From Folioceros fuciformis (Eukaryota > Anthocerotophyta > Anthocerotopsida > Anthocerotales), in the NCBI GenBank assembly GCA_049999805.1, contig JBNGIO010006258.1:212048-276047 (forward strand): 64,000 bases of DNA, written 5' to 3'. This document shows, in pieces, positions 1 through 11,899 of this stretch (the first letter of the stretch is position 1; every line of letters begins with the position of its first letter). The notes beneath the pieces are model-generated. The model was given only the letters and a program-made list of their open reading frames with translations. It had not been told where the DNA came from and did not search any database. The position numbers were made by a program, and so were the translations under genes.

Positions 1-1090
1 TAGTTAATGCGCCCAAAAGAATGGAAGTAACAAAATGACACCGTACTTCGAAAGAATCGCTACACTAATACCTGACGAGCCTGAAGGTCATCTTTTATCA
101 AAGCCCTTTGCCAAAGTGGTGAGTGATACAAATAGCACCATATGGTAAGCCTTTTCCTAGTCGGAACAGAAGGCTAATTGCCGCTTGTGTGAATAGACAG
201 CCCTGCCCCAACTTCCCAAGAAAAGCTGACAGGCAGGTTGTCAGCTGTTGGATTGTACTGTCCCTGGCAGTCCTCTCTGACGATGCTGTGGAGGCCCTCA
301 CCACCGGGAGCGGCCCTTTCAAAGCTGTTGCTGATTCCTCCGGTGGTTGGCCAGAGTATCGTACTACATACATCTGCTGAGCTGCTCATTGAGTTTCGCA
401 AGGGTTGCTGTGAAGACTATGCAGGATTCCGAGCGATGCAGGTTTGCCAAACAGAAGCTCGATCAGGAAATATACCACTGCCCATCATCTCCCTCAGCTT
501 TGCGGTACTGACAGAGTTCCCTTTGAAGATGCAAAAAGGTGAACAAGGTTATGAACTGCGATCAAAGTTCATGCGATGCCAAATCGAAATGCCGACACAG
601 CTATCATGGGATGGGGTCTCAACCTGATGGTTTTCTGCTGGTGGGTATAGGGTTGATGTCGCTGCCTAGTGGTGTTTGATCAAATACTGTCTGTATCTCT
701 TGCCCACGCATCTCTCTGAATTTTCTTTCACTGGTTTGCTTAGCTAAAGGTCTTGAGTAGAAGCCTTCACAGGTTGATTTATCTGCAGGCACAAACATTC
801 CAACGCTCACTTCCGACTGCCAAACCGTCTTACGCTACCTTCACCTTTGTGGAACCTACAGACTCGTGCTCGCTGTTAGAGACAAGACAGTTTTGGGAAA
901 GATGGATGGTTGATATCTCAGTACCGACGAGAAGGGTAAAACATCAAAAAACTGTGCATGGCAAGGGGATTTCCCACACTTGCGCAGCGACTTTACATAT
1001 TTTGGGGCTACCAACAGCCCACGGTGGCCCGAAGACTACGCAATCAGAGAGCCATGATCTAACGTAACAGGCTGCTCCAGAATGAGACGT
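1..1090. other. Intergenic, with possible DUF4057 relic
   Basis: No intact gene is visible. The minus strand at 619-810 encodes a stretch with KFREMRGQEI followed about 25 residues later by SRKPSG. Its order and spacing recall the C-terminal end of the neighbouring DUF4057 gene (KLKEMTGSDIF, then IRKPPGG), but no complete reading frame goes with it. The part nearest 1090 is probably the 3' UTR of that neighbour. Confidence 0.4.
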
Positions 1091-3317
1091 CTACACAAGA
1101 GCTATGCTGCTGTCTCCACCTGGTGGCTTGCGGATTCCACCAATAGAGTCTCGTGGAGGAGGTCTCTCATCGGCGAAGATGTCGCTGCCAGTCATCTCTT
1201 TCAGTTTTGCTTGACTGAGAGCCTTCTCCACAGATAGAGTAGGTGTTTCGTCCTTGAAAATGTTGCTCCCGGTGAGCTCAGCCAGCTTCTGATCATGAAC
1301 TTTTTTTGCCAACATCTCGGCTTGCTCGGCCCCGAACAGAATCTGACTCTTACCTCCTGCGGGCTGCCAACCGACAACAGGTAGTTAGCAATCACAAACA
1401 ACTGGTTGGTGGTCAAGACAACACGCAGGCTTACGACAGCAGCAACTTACGTTTGACACCCTCACAGAAGTATGAATGTTGCGAAGCTGCGAATCTGGGC
1501 TGGCGGTTTTGTTGTGCTCCCTGATTTCATTTCGCTGCACCGATCTTGGTGCATCCACGGGGGGAGGCCCAAAAATATTACTTCCACTGAGTTCCTTAGC
1601 CTTGTTGTTGGAAAACTGCCTCCCGCGATGAATATCCTGTGGGTTCTCAAGGTTGCCACACAGTTCACGCTGCTTTGCGACCTCAGGAATCGACGTGGGT
1701 TTCTTTGGAGAAACTATCTCTTCTCCTCCGAAGGAAATCTGGCTCGCACCTCCCGCAGGCTTCAAGATGGACATAAAAGGACGGCATCAGATAATTCCTT
1801 GAAGATTCGAAAAGTGCGCCTTGAGTAAAGGGAAATAAAGCTGGAGAGGCTCCTCACAACTACCTGGTGAGATAGCCGAACGCTGGGGGTGTAGGCAGCT
1901 TTTTCTGCCTCAATTCCATCTGCTGAGTCAGCCCCAAATATTCCACTTCCTGACATTTCCCTCCTCTTCGATTCGGATCCAGGCCTCCTGAAACTTAGGG
2001 TCAGACACAAATAGAGATCAACAAAATGCTTTAGGGCAACCGATTGCAGTCCCAACGTAAGAGCCCATAGAGCTTGAACGGGTGATCACAACCTGCGACC
2101 CCTCTTTCTGTAAAGGACTGACGACATGCTTAGATCCATGGACTTCATGCACTGTTAACAAGCTTGGAGAAACACAAGGGCGTTGAATAAGTGGCACTAC
2201 AGATCCACCTGCAGGTCCAGCGTTTGCAAGGTTTTTGTTTCCGTGGCAAGCGTGACTACTCACTCACAATCCGGATGATGAGCAGAGAAAGCAGGTACCT
2301 TTTGAGGAGCGCATCCGCTTCCTCTTGAGAGATTTGCTCGCCAAAGTTGATGTGGCTCACTCCACCAGCAGGCTGCACAGGTTCACCTTCCATGTCAGAA
2401 GCTTGGCCACAAAACCAAGACTCATCCCAGCGCCACTCTACCAAGCGTGTCTACCGAGTGCTGTAACGCAACGAAAAGATGAACGATGGTGAAATAGAGC
2501 ATTGAAACCAGTCCATGATCAACGCAATATTGATGCAGTTCAACACTTACTGCTGCCATGATGAAAGATCCTGTATTCCTAGGGGAACGTTCTATTCAGC
2601 GTCCAGACAGCTTGATGGCTAGCTCTGTGCATTATATTTTAGGAAATGATTGTGCATGCAAGTTTCAGTGCTTCTTCGGAGCAAAGATTTCAGGGCATTT
2701 TCCGTCCAGTGCAAGTCCCGCAAGCAAAACAGCATCAATAGAAGGCAAAACATGGAACACCACCATTGCCACAGAATCGTAGCAAGGCATCACACGCGTG
2801 CACACACACAGAGCCTTATCCTGCAGGTCAATCGCCTACGCATAACACAAGCACCCCTATATGCAGACGAGGTGTTCCATATCCACGGAAGAGAAACAAG
2901 AATAAGACCGGAAACAAAAGACGCAACGCACTATTGCGATACGCCAGGGATCGCATGTCCTCCACTCGACCTCTACGTCGCATGTAAGCCAAGAACCTCC
3001 GAGACGCCCCAACGTTCTGCTATCGTATGACACCATCCCGCCCAAACCCCGCAATCCACATCACCCTCAATCGGCACTCTGCTTTCCAAAGTAGAACGCA
3101 CCTGATGCATCCGGATTGTAGGCCGGCCCACGGGGCTGGCAAACACAGCTTGTTGGTCATTGACGGAGGCGAATCCATTGCTGTCGTTAGTGGCTGAGAC
3201 TCGCACTGGAGGGCGGGCCGATGAGTTGTCAGAGCCGTCGTACCAGCTGAAAAGTTCGAAGGTGGAGTTTCCTCCGGGAGTCCCCTTCCGCGCTGGGCTC
3301 TTGAATTCCACAGGCAT
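1091..3317 (-). CDS. DUF4057 family protein, five exons
   Basis: The spliced model is complement(join(1091..1363, 1451..1759, 1864..1987, 2299..2372, 3102..3317)), 331 aa, with every junction in phase. The protein opens with MPVEFKSPARKGTPGG and then carries repeated short modules. One module is PAGG-x-S-x-I-x-F-G (exons 2, 4 and 5). The other is (E/K)(M/L)(T/S)GS-x-IF. The protein ends IRKPPGGDSSIALV, which is the characteristic C-terminus of plant DUF4057 proteins. Their function is unknown as far as I know. The exons that contain PAGG begin exactly at that motif, so exon and module boundaries coincide. The third intron base-side from the start (2373-3101) is the only long one, about 730 bases. 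The pyrimidine-rich strand upstream of 3317 is probably the leader, although an assembly gap interrupts it. Confidence 0.88.
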
Positions 3318-3506
3318 TTCTTGAAACCACGGCTACCGCAAAACTAGAATTATCCGGGAGCGAGCAGGGAAAGCCCGATGCGGATCCTCGGCGGCACCTC
3401 CACACACCGCTGCCACCAGCAGCCTTAATTCCCCGCTTCCTATCCGGACCCCGGCAGCGGCAAACCCTGCGAAAAGCGGAGCCGTGCAGCAGAGCGCAGC
3501 ATCAGA

Positions 3507-3606
3507 NNNNNNNNNNNNNNNNNNNNNNNNNNNNNNNNNNNNNNNNNNNNNNNNNNNNNNNNNNNNNNNNNNNNNNNNNNNNNNNNNNNNNNNNNNNNNN
3601 NNNNNN
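3507..3606. other. Assembly gap (100 N)
   Basis: A run of exactly 100 N, the usual convention for a gap of unknown size. It lies upstream of the DUF4057 start, so part of that gene's leader or promoter may be missing. Confidence 0.99.
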
Positions 3607-5701
3607 TCCCCGCTCACAAAAGCAAACAAGAAGGGCAGCTTCCAAACCCCCGCAATCAAGCAGCAAAACACCCGAAACAACCAGCTCCTCCGTCAGGGTC
3701 ACCGGCATTACCTCCAAAGGCTCCCCTGGCAGCCGTAACAGAAGCGAGGCAGCCAGAAAATGCGAAGGCGCACACGACCAGGGCGGCGATGGACGCAGCA
3801 GCCGGGACGGCGATGGAGATGGCGGACGAGGGAAACGAGACGCGACAGGGGCAAAAGGCAGCAAAGGATGGAGACGCGGAGGAGCAGGGCCCGAGACGGG
3901 TTCCGTGCAGCAAGAGCTGACGATGGCGCAGAAGGTGATGAAGAAGACCAGAGCCAGAGCAGCAGAGAGGCACAGGTAGGGAGAGAGAAGGCGCGAAAAC
4001 CAGAAAAGCGAGAGAGAGACGGTTAACATAACTGCTCTGCTCTAACCGCGGTCAGCTGCAGCTCATGTCAGCGTAACCCGTAGTTAGAAAGTGGAGGGAA
4101 AGGACAGCCAGCTAGAAATGGGGTTGTCTGTCCGTGCAGGGCAGTGAGCGCATGGGAGAGTCGAGCACCTCCGCCCGGGGGGCCTTGGGCTGGAGCCTGG
4201 GACTCTTGGGAGTGGAGCGCCAAATTCAAATCCCGGGTCGGCCCGAGCCTCGCTCCTGCCCCCATTGCACCTGAGACCTGACCCCGACCCTGACCCGCCT
4301 CCCATCGCCTGGCTGGCCCTCACTCAAAAGTGGTCTGTCCCCCCTGCCGCTGGCCGCTGCCGAATGCGCTTGCGTCATTTGAATCCCAGTACTGCTTGGG
4401 TCTCGGGGACGAAACCACTTGGCTGCGTTGCGTTTCTGGAATCGAGCTTGCGCTTGCTTTGCAATCAAGCCAACTTCTACACGTTTTGCGTCTACGCCTT
4501 GCTGTTGGACGATGTGAAAATGCTGCGTAAATGTGCAATATTTTAATTCGAAAAATATCTCTTCTTATAGGGGTGGTACTCTTGTCCGTTGTAGATACGA
4601 TACGAGGGTGTGGCAAGAGGGAGGCCTTACGCAACAAATTCCAGACCTTGATAAAATTGGAAGATGCGCCGAGAGGAGGGGATATTTCTGGTCGGGGAGT
4701 GCCGATTCGAATTCAAAATGTGAATGCCGTCTGGCGGGCAGCGCCGGGCTCGGCTGGGGAGGCATGGGCCAGGGGTCAAGGGTCACGCCTGCGGTATTCA
4801 TGCAAGATACGTGGGCATTTATGCGGCTATGTTTGGTAGAGCAGTGAGGTAAACGTTGTGACCAGTACCTCTTGATGAGACTGCACTCTTGGGCGACTCA
4901 CAGTCTTCAGTCGGATAGGGACTACAGCTGCTAGATATGTAGCAAGGAACAGACGAAGACGGAGAGGGACGCACCTCCTCACACCCGAGGGCGATGGGAC
5001 GAGAAAGGGACGATGACAAGAGAGTCAGGTCACATTAGGTGTGCAGTACCTGAGTAAGCGGGACTGTCCTCAATTCTCCCTGCAGGCATGTACATACACT
5101 ACACTGTGGGCTCATCTCTAATCATGGATTGCCCCAAAGTGGGCTACCTCATTGCTTGGGGTTCGGCAAGGAAGGACACGTACAGTACGTCTTGGACTAG
5201 GTGGTAAGTACATGTTCTTCCGTCCAGAGCTAGCAAGCGAGTGTGAGATACATACTGTACGTACTTGCCGTGGTTGCCTGATACTTCACCTGGGGTTCAG
5301 AGGAAACACAATCTCGTCCTACGACGGCATGGTGATCAATTTTAGTAACATTTATCATTCGTTCGTATCGTACACAACACAAGACAGCTACGCCATCCAC
5401 GAGGCAAGATTATTTTTTACAGTCAAATACTAAGTACACCTGCACGCAGAAAGCATACAAGGCGGACCATCGGATGCAGGAAGGAATATGACCAGGAGTA
5501 TGTTACAATATCAGACTCACGACCTGCTTTCTTGTATACATGGGACGAGACTCGGGTTGCTGCAAACCTGGCGCCTGACAGTGCGACACGCTTGCGCCCG
5601 CGAATTCACGGGAAGTGGGGCGCCCGTGCAGTCGCAACAATTTCCAGGAACAGCTCCTGCAGGAACGCTGTACAAGATGGGCCTCAACCTGCTATGAGTC
5701 A
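3607..5701. other. Intergenic; CT/GA-rich leader-like tract, then nothing recognised
   Basis: From about 3760 to 4025 the minus strand is rich in CT runs, as in plant leaders and core promoters, and lies upstream of the DUF4057 gene. Open frames there are low-complexity Arg/Gln or Pro/Ser shadows. Between 4030 and 5700 I see no coding frame with recognisable domains, no RNA gene and no clear mobile element. Confidence 0.5.
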
Positions 5702-8700
5702 TCACTGCCTTGGCACTGGCCCTGCCAGCGATATGAAGGTCTCCACATCGAAATCTTGAGTTTGAAAGGCGAAGGTACCATGTCCCCTGCCGTCCACACT
5801 TGCCCAGGAGCCTTCCATGACTCTCGTTGAGGATTCAAGACATCGCAAATCAATTTGCCCACAATAATGAACCGATGCTGACTTGCCAGGTTCATACACC
5901 TTCACCATTTTGATTCTCAAGGTGTAGTAGGGCTCACGAGTATAAGAACCTGCGTCCAGAAATGCCATCATAATTCAACAGGATCGATCACACAATGATC
6001 TTTGGAGCGTAAGCTCATGCCCAAGCGTTGGCCCAAAGAACGAGAACAACACCACAATTTGGTACCGAGAAGTGCAACAGCACAGAGCAGACTCACCTAG
6101 ATATGTGTAGGTCCCTTCTACATCGCAGCCAAAGCCTAATATACGGTTGTTGTTCGTGAAAACAAAATCGGAGTCGTTAGATCCGCGTTTATTGCTGTCG
6201 GTGCTCATTTCACAATAGCCAGTCCATTGTTGTCCATAACCTTTTCTTCCAGCTGCCTTATCAATTTCCAGGCGAAATGCTTGGGGATTCCGCCGAGGTG
6301 CATTCGCATTCACTTGCCAGTGACCTTCGATCACCTCAACATCATTCAGGATGCTTCTAACACCCTTGTACAGGACCCGAGACTGCGGCCTGTCCAGATA
6401 TTGCGTCCGTAGCTCCAATTGATTGCCGTCCGCATCACCTGATACCGGAGATGGAGGATCAACATTCGGGTCTTTGCACATCAATGTCCAGACATGGAAA
6501 GGATACAGCAGACTCGGTGAGTTGGTTACCTTCCCAGGTCCACTCTCCGCTTGAATCACGACCAAACCCACATAACCTATTACTGCTTGTCACATACAGT
6601 TCTGCAGTCATTTCGAGAAATCGCCCATCTTGTTGGTACCCTCCTTTCCAAACCTCCAGCTCAGTAACACTGAGCGGGAGCTACAAAGAGGAAAAAGAAA
6701 ACGGGCGTCAATAATGAGAACTCTCTTCTACAAGAAGTTCCAAGACTTGACAGATGACACTCGTCAACAAGATCAGGACCTAACCTCCAAAATCAACACA
6801 TACCGGCACACAGCTGGAGACTGAGGGACAGAGTTCAGCACAGAAATCTCGTGTCTCCAACCGAAAGATCCCATTTCCAGGATCGGGGCCAGGTGCAACA
6901 TTCAACCATTTTCCCTCCATGAGAGTTGAAGCCTGGAATCTTATATATAATTGTCCCCAGTACATCACACACGGAGAAGTGTTGGGTTCGTAGACCTTCA
7001 AGGTAGTGATCTTCAAAGTGTTTCCTTCTTGGGCATATGTCCCTGCATGTCGACCATACTCAGATGGGGTCACAGAATGAGCAGCTCAATTCAACTACAA
7101 TTAACCGTGTGACAATCCTCTGAAAGGAGGACTGATCAATGTCCCGACAGTGAAGAAAACATGCCATTACGGGATCAATTGCAAGCCTTTGCTGTCAAGT
7201 AGAAGATAGAAAAAGGACTTCTCGATAGACACCTGTGTGAGTGAAGCTGCCCTCCATATCACTTCCGAAACCAAACATCTTATTATGACTGGTGAAAACA
7301 AACTCCGTGTCATCTGTCCCACGTCGACCACTGCTGAACTGCCAATAGCCTGTCCAAAGTTGTCCGTAAGCTGTATTCATTGATGACGTCTCTCGCTGAA
7401 GGGAGAATTTTCCATCGACCCTCCCATGACTTGTCAAGTTTGACCAGGTCCCTTCCAGTACCTCCTTTCCCTCTTCGTTAAAGCATTTTGTACCAAAGTA
7501 TCTAACACGGTAACCACGCTTGTTTATGTACTGCTTGTGAAGAGAGACTTGATGATTGCCAACATATTCACCTATTTCAACACCCAATGAAATCCTAATC
7601 AGGAATCGATCACAATCTACCATTCGCTGCTACTTGGACAAAACAGAAACGCCACACACACCTTCCCATGTCCATTGTCCACCAGCGTCACTCCCATAGC
7701 CACAAAGCCTATTACGGTTGGTAAGATACAAAGCTGCTGTCAGGCTTCGCTTCAATCCATCCTGCTCATGCCAGCCCTTCCAAGACTCCAACACACCTGG
7801 GATACGGGGGCTCTGCAAACATGACAACTCACTGTCACTTCACTCCCTGTCCAGCTAGAGAGGATTCAACACGATGAAGATGAATGCTATGAACGTACAA
7901 GCACACACCAGTCTGTTCGAAGACAAGGGACCAGGAAACACTCCAGGAAATCCCCTTGTTGCAAGTCGAAATCGCCCATGTGCATTATGTCCAACTCCAC
8001 CAAAAATGCCTTCCAGGACTGTTGGAACCCCTGACAACCCTTTGAACAGCTGACCCCAGTAGAGTAGACAAGTCGAATCACGCTGTGGGTGGTCATAAAG
8101 TTTCAAGAAAGCAACTTTAACCCGGTTCCCTTCCTGCGCATAGGTGCCTGCCACAACAACCACACAACACAGGAATTGAGAGCATGTAAGACCAATCTAA
8201 AATCAATTGCGTATGAAAAGTTTGAGCTAAAGAACTCACCTAAGTACATGAAGCGGCCAAGGTTGTCTTTCCCAGAGCCAAATAGCTTGTTATGGCTTGT
8301 GAAAACAATGTCACTACCCTCAGTATTGAGGTCCATCATGGTCTCATCCTGCTCCCAGGAGCCAGCCCACTGTTGAGCACGCCCTGCTTTTGGAGATGAT
8401 AAAACCCTTTCCAAATGAAATCCACCTTTCTTTTGATTGCTATCACTTAGACGGCTTTGGTCACCCTCCATGTACTCAGTCCCATTGGTCTTGAGATGTC
8501 TTTTGCCAATGTATAGCACTTGCTTGTCCCGCTGATATACATACTGCACTCGGAACTTCACATCATCACCTGAACAATGACCTGCTTACATGTAGAAAGG
8601 AACAAAAGTTGAACGTGAGAAATCTTCCTGATGGGCACGATTGACCACAAGCCTTGTCCGTCACATGTAATTGTCCTCGTGTAAGATCTACAAGTCTAAT

Positions 8701-10516
8701 ATAGCTTTTCATCCAAGTATTGTGTGCATCCAAACGTAAGGCATCTTTCGGCCGCTGATTTGAAGGGCATGACCTACCTTCCATAATCCAGTCGCCACTT
8801 GCATCACTGCCATGGCCATACAACCTGTTTTGGCTGGTTACAAACATCTCCAGGTACATGTTGAGGCTGAGGCTGTCAGATCGATACCAGCCCATCCAGG
8901 ACTGCAGCTCACCAGATATCTGGCACATCTACATGCACTACACAACATCAGAGGGCTGTTTATGCTGCGAGAATCTTGAACATTCGACAAAATTTCCCCA
9001 CTTTGAATACCTGGGCATTCTCTTCCATATCCCGATAAAGCATACCAGCCAAGCTTGGTTCATCAAGGTCCTTCAACAAGGTCAAGGATGAGCCGCCACG
9101 ACTCTTTTGCTCCTGCAAGGCGCACCTAGCAGAAACAAGTAACTTGGTACAGCAAGAATCTGATTCTGCCCATTTGAGCACATTTTCCAGCATCGAAATG
9201 GCCTCCTCGTACTCCATCTGATCAACTTTCCTTGCAGCTTCATCACGATATTCGCGCCGGCGGGTCAAGTAGCTAGCCTCCTGTTCTGGAAACATTTCAA
9301 AGAGCCTCCCCCGGACATCCACATCATCGCATATAATGGAGAAAGGATCACGGTTGTCGTAGGGCCCTCGAGTCACATTGTGGTCGATTATAGTCCAGCG
9401 ATCATAGGTGCGACCATCATTGCACTTGACAGGATCAACTAGCGTCTCCCATGTGAGCGGATCCTGGTACCACTGAGGTGGCGTAGAAAACTTTTGCTCA
9501 TGGCTTCTGGAGGCCCCATTTACTGTGGCCAAAACCTGCATGGTAAATTACTCGACTGCATCAGAAAGTGCTTTGATCATTGCAGACCACTCCCTCTTAC
9601 GTACCACTGCACGAAACAGCTGCCAGAAGGCCATCTCAGAAGTTGCCCATAACCCTTGACCTTGCAGTTACCAATTCTGCGTGTACAACGTAACCAAAAC
9701 CACACGAGCCAAATCCGAGCTCTTACGTCATCTAGGAAGTCCCCAGAACAAGTGCCCTTGGCAGCCTCCTCGATCCTCTTGCACGTCCGGATATCCAAAC
9801 CAGGCTGTAACACATAGCGCAAAGCAGAAAGCCTCTGCGCCGAGCTAGTATGCTCCACGCAGGCATGTCCCGAACGAGGTTCAACAACTCTCAATTCCAG
9901 CAAAGCCAGGCCCTCCAGAAACATGGCGTCTCCTCCCTTACTAACAAGACCTACCTGCATTCCCGCACTGCAAGTAAGCACCAAGACTGGCACCATCCAC
10001 AACCACAAAACCGCAAGCACAACAATTTTACACAACTCCTCACATCTAAAGCGGTAACAAGAAGAGCAATCTGATAGCTATAGAACAAGCCCTCCTGAAT
10101 CCTGAGCAGGTCTTGCTCAAAGAACCCTAGCCCCGACCCGAGCACAAAATCCCCCGTGTTCAGCTCGCATTTCAGAAACTCGGCAGCTCGGTCCAGATTA
10201 GTAAGCAACAATCCTGCACGCAAAGCCACAGACACGAATGACTCATCCTCCTTCCTGCAGCAACGCGAACACAAACACCAACATTCGCACGCATCCATTG
10301 CCCCGCACCGAAACAGAGAGCCGACGGCCTACTGCCAATGACCGTGTCCCGCAAAACAGGCAGTTTTGCCTCCAGCTTTTTGGCGAAGATCTCAATCTGC
10401 AGCGCATTGCTGGATTCTGCAACCTTGTCATTGAAGAGAGCTTTGCAGCGTTGTAGGAGGGCGTGGACGTGTTGGGCAGCTGCAACCACCTCAGGCGTGG
10501 TGCACAGTCCTGTCAT
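5702..10516 (-). CDS. U-box protein with three tandem beta-rich modules
   Basis: The thirteen-exon model is complement(join(5702..5949, 6097..6438, 6530..6680, 6804..7042, 7233..7571, 7662..7812, 7909..8147, 8240..8569, 8778..8919, 9011..9535, 9727..9954, 10044..10213, 10333..10516)), 1095 aa, all phases compatible. The N-terminus (about 190 residues) is helical and resembles the regulatory helical domains found near plant U-box and MCA-type proteins. Exon 4 holds a U-box: DPLTWETLVDPVKCNDG, then RTYDRW. Family knowledge suggests E3 ubiquitin ligase activity by recruiting an E2. Exons 5-13 encode three copies of a module of about 240 residues. Each copy is one exon with W-x-G-x-(Y/H) and T-x-x-N-R-L-x-G-x-G-x-D, one with F-T-x-x-N-(K/R) and G-x-D, and one with YWGQ-like strands. 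Equivalent exons share length and phase (239/239, 151/151, 330/339/342). I infer substrate- or ligand-binding barrels. The start and the first donor are the least certain parts. Confidence 0.75.
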
Positions 10517-11080
10517 CCCTTCTGCCGGATGCTTCAGCGGGCCGGATTGGATTGGATCGGTGGTCTGGATGCCGAGCTTCGAGAAGCGAGGGACTGGCGA
10601 CTCCGGATTCCTTCCAGGCTCAGTGTGCCTTGCGTTTGGAGGTCTATCAAGGAGACGAAATTAATCTGCCTTGTGGGCCAAGCAATGCGAACGATTCCAG
10701 GGCGTGGGCGTCTTTGACCTCTTCGTAGACTACTTGAAAATTTTCACCTCACGCCTTGCTTGCCCGGAACAAATATTCGTGCAGATACAGGTAAGTCTGC
10801 CCATTTCCCCATTCCTTTCTAATGTGAACACAAGGGTGGAGAAATCGAGCCGAGAACTGGAACTAGATTGTGTCCTCCACGCTTCATGGATAAAGAGTGA
10901 TAGCCCTGTACTGAGCCACATTCATCGAGATCGAGAGGAACGAGCTGAGAGGAAGGGCTGGTGTGAGTAGACATCATCAACGGCCCAGGATGGGAAAGGT
11001 GGGATAAAAAATCATTGAATATTGTAAGAGGATTCAAACACGGAGGCCACTCTACGCCTCTTCGTCAAACCATGGCTTTG
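10517..11080. other. U-box upstream region, part of a duplicated block
   Basis: No gene is visible. The bases just upstream of the U-box start (10517-10665) recur with clear similarity at 13575-13745. About 10985-11080 recurs at about 13780-13870. Both sit inside the larger duplication that also carries F-box sequence. Confidence 0.6.
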
Positions 11081-11770
11081 TTACACTTTCACACAGTGGA
11101 ATACTTCAGCAAGAACTTGTGGAACGTTCTGCCAAAAGCCTCCTTTCATGTTGTAAGCAACAACGAAATACTCATCATCTGTCGCACTAACTTCCGACCA
11201 AGGAGATAATTGGTGAAAGAAAATCAAGAAGTCCCCAGCAACTTGTACAGCGTGCAAGTACAAATCATCCCAAATTAGAGTGTCATGTCGTAATTTGTGA
11301 GGCGGACACTCCTCTCCAACCTTTGCCCATTGCTTCCAGTGGTTGTCCACCATCCAAATACCATTGGAGTGGCAAAGCAGCAGTCTTTCATGGTGCAATA
11401 CCAGACAATAGCCATTGATCCTCTCCCAAAAACTTGTCCAATGCACAGGCAATGCTACTTTATGCAGGTAACGCGGACCATCCTCTATGTTTAGTTGCAC
11501 CAGCTCAAAAGGTATAACATCATTATGAACCAAGGTAGTGTACAAGCTGTCACCAAAGGCCATAACGTCATCAACTCATTCCCTCCAGATAAGAAGACCC
11601 TCCACTTAAAAATACTGCTGTTGTAAATAGCGCAGTAATACCGCTGCGATCATGTAGTGCCATGATAAAAGCAGATCCTAGCATTTCACAAAAACCTTGA
11701 AGCAAGGAAAGCTTTCATTTGCCTTTTTTGTCCCCCTGACTAGAGCGGTACGAAGAACAACAAGCCTCTT
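11081..11770 (-). pseudogene. 5'-truncated F-box gene copy
   Basis: An open frame of 160 codons (11081-11563) is clearly paralogous to the C-terminal part of the F-box protein at 13871-15451. Shared landmarks include GPRYLHKLALPVFWT-type, GIWM-DN--QQWAKV-type and FVIAYNM-type stretches. Upstream of 11563 the nucleotide similarity continues to about 11770, but the frame is broken by indels. The F-box itself is absent. I read this as a decayed duplicate. A shortened, still transcribed protein cannot be excluded. Confidence 0.7.
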
Positions 11771-11899
11771 GAGCATCTTTGCTCGTTCCTGTGGTCCATC
11801 GTAAATGACACGAGCTGAAGGTCGTGTCATTTACCAAGGACCACGGGCAGATGTGTGACCATACTTTTTTGCAGTCTACGGTATCTTTTGGCCCCTGGC

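Noticed and set aside
3502-4029. Minus-strand frame with a hydrophobic start spanning the N gap
   Set aside because: Low-complexity Ser/Pro/Leu from a CT-rich tract, running into the gap. More likely leader or promoter of the DUF4057 gene.
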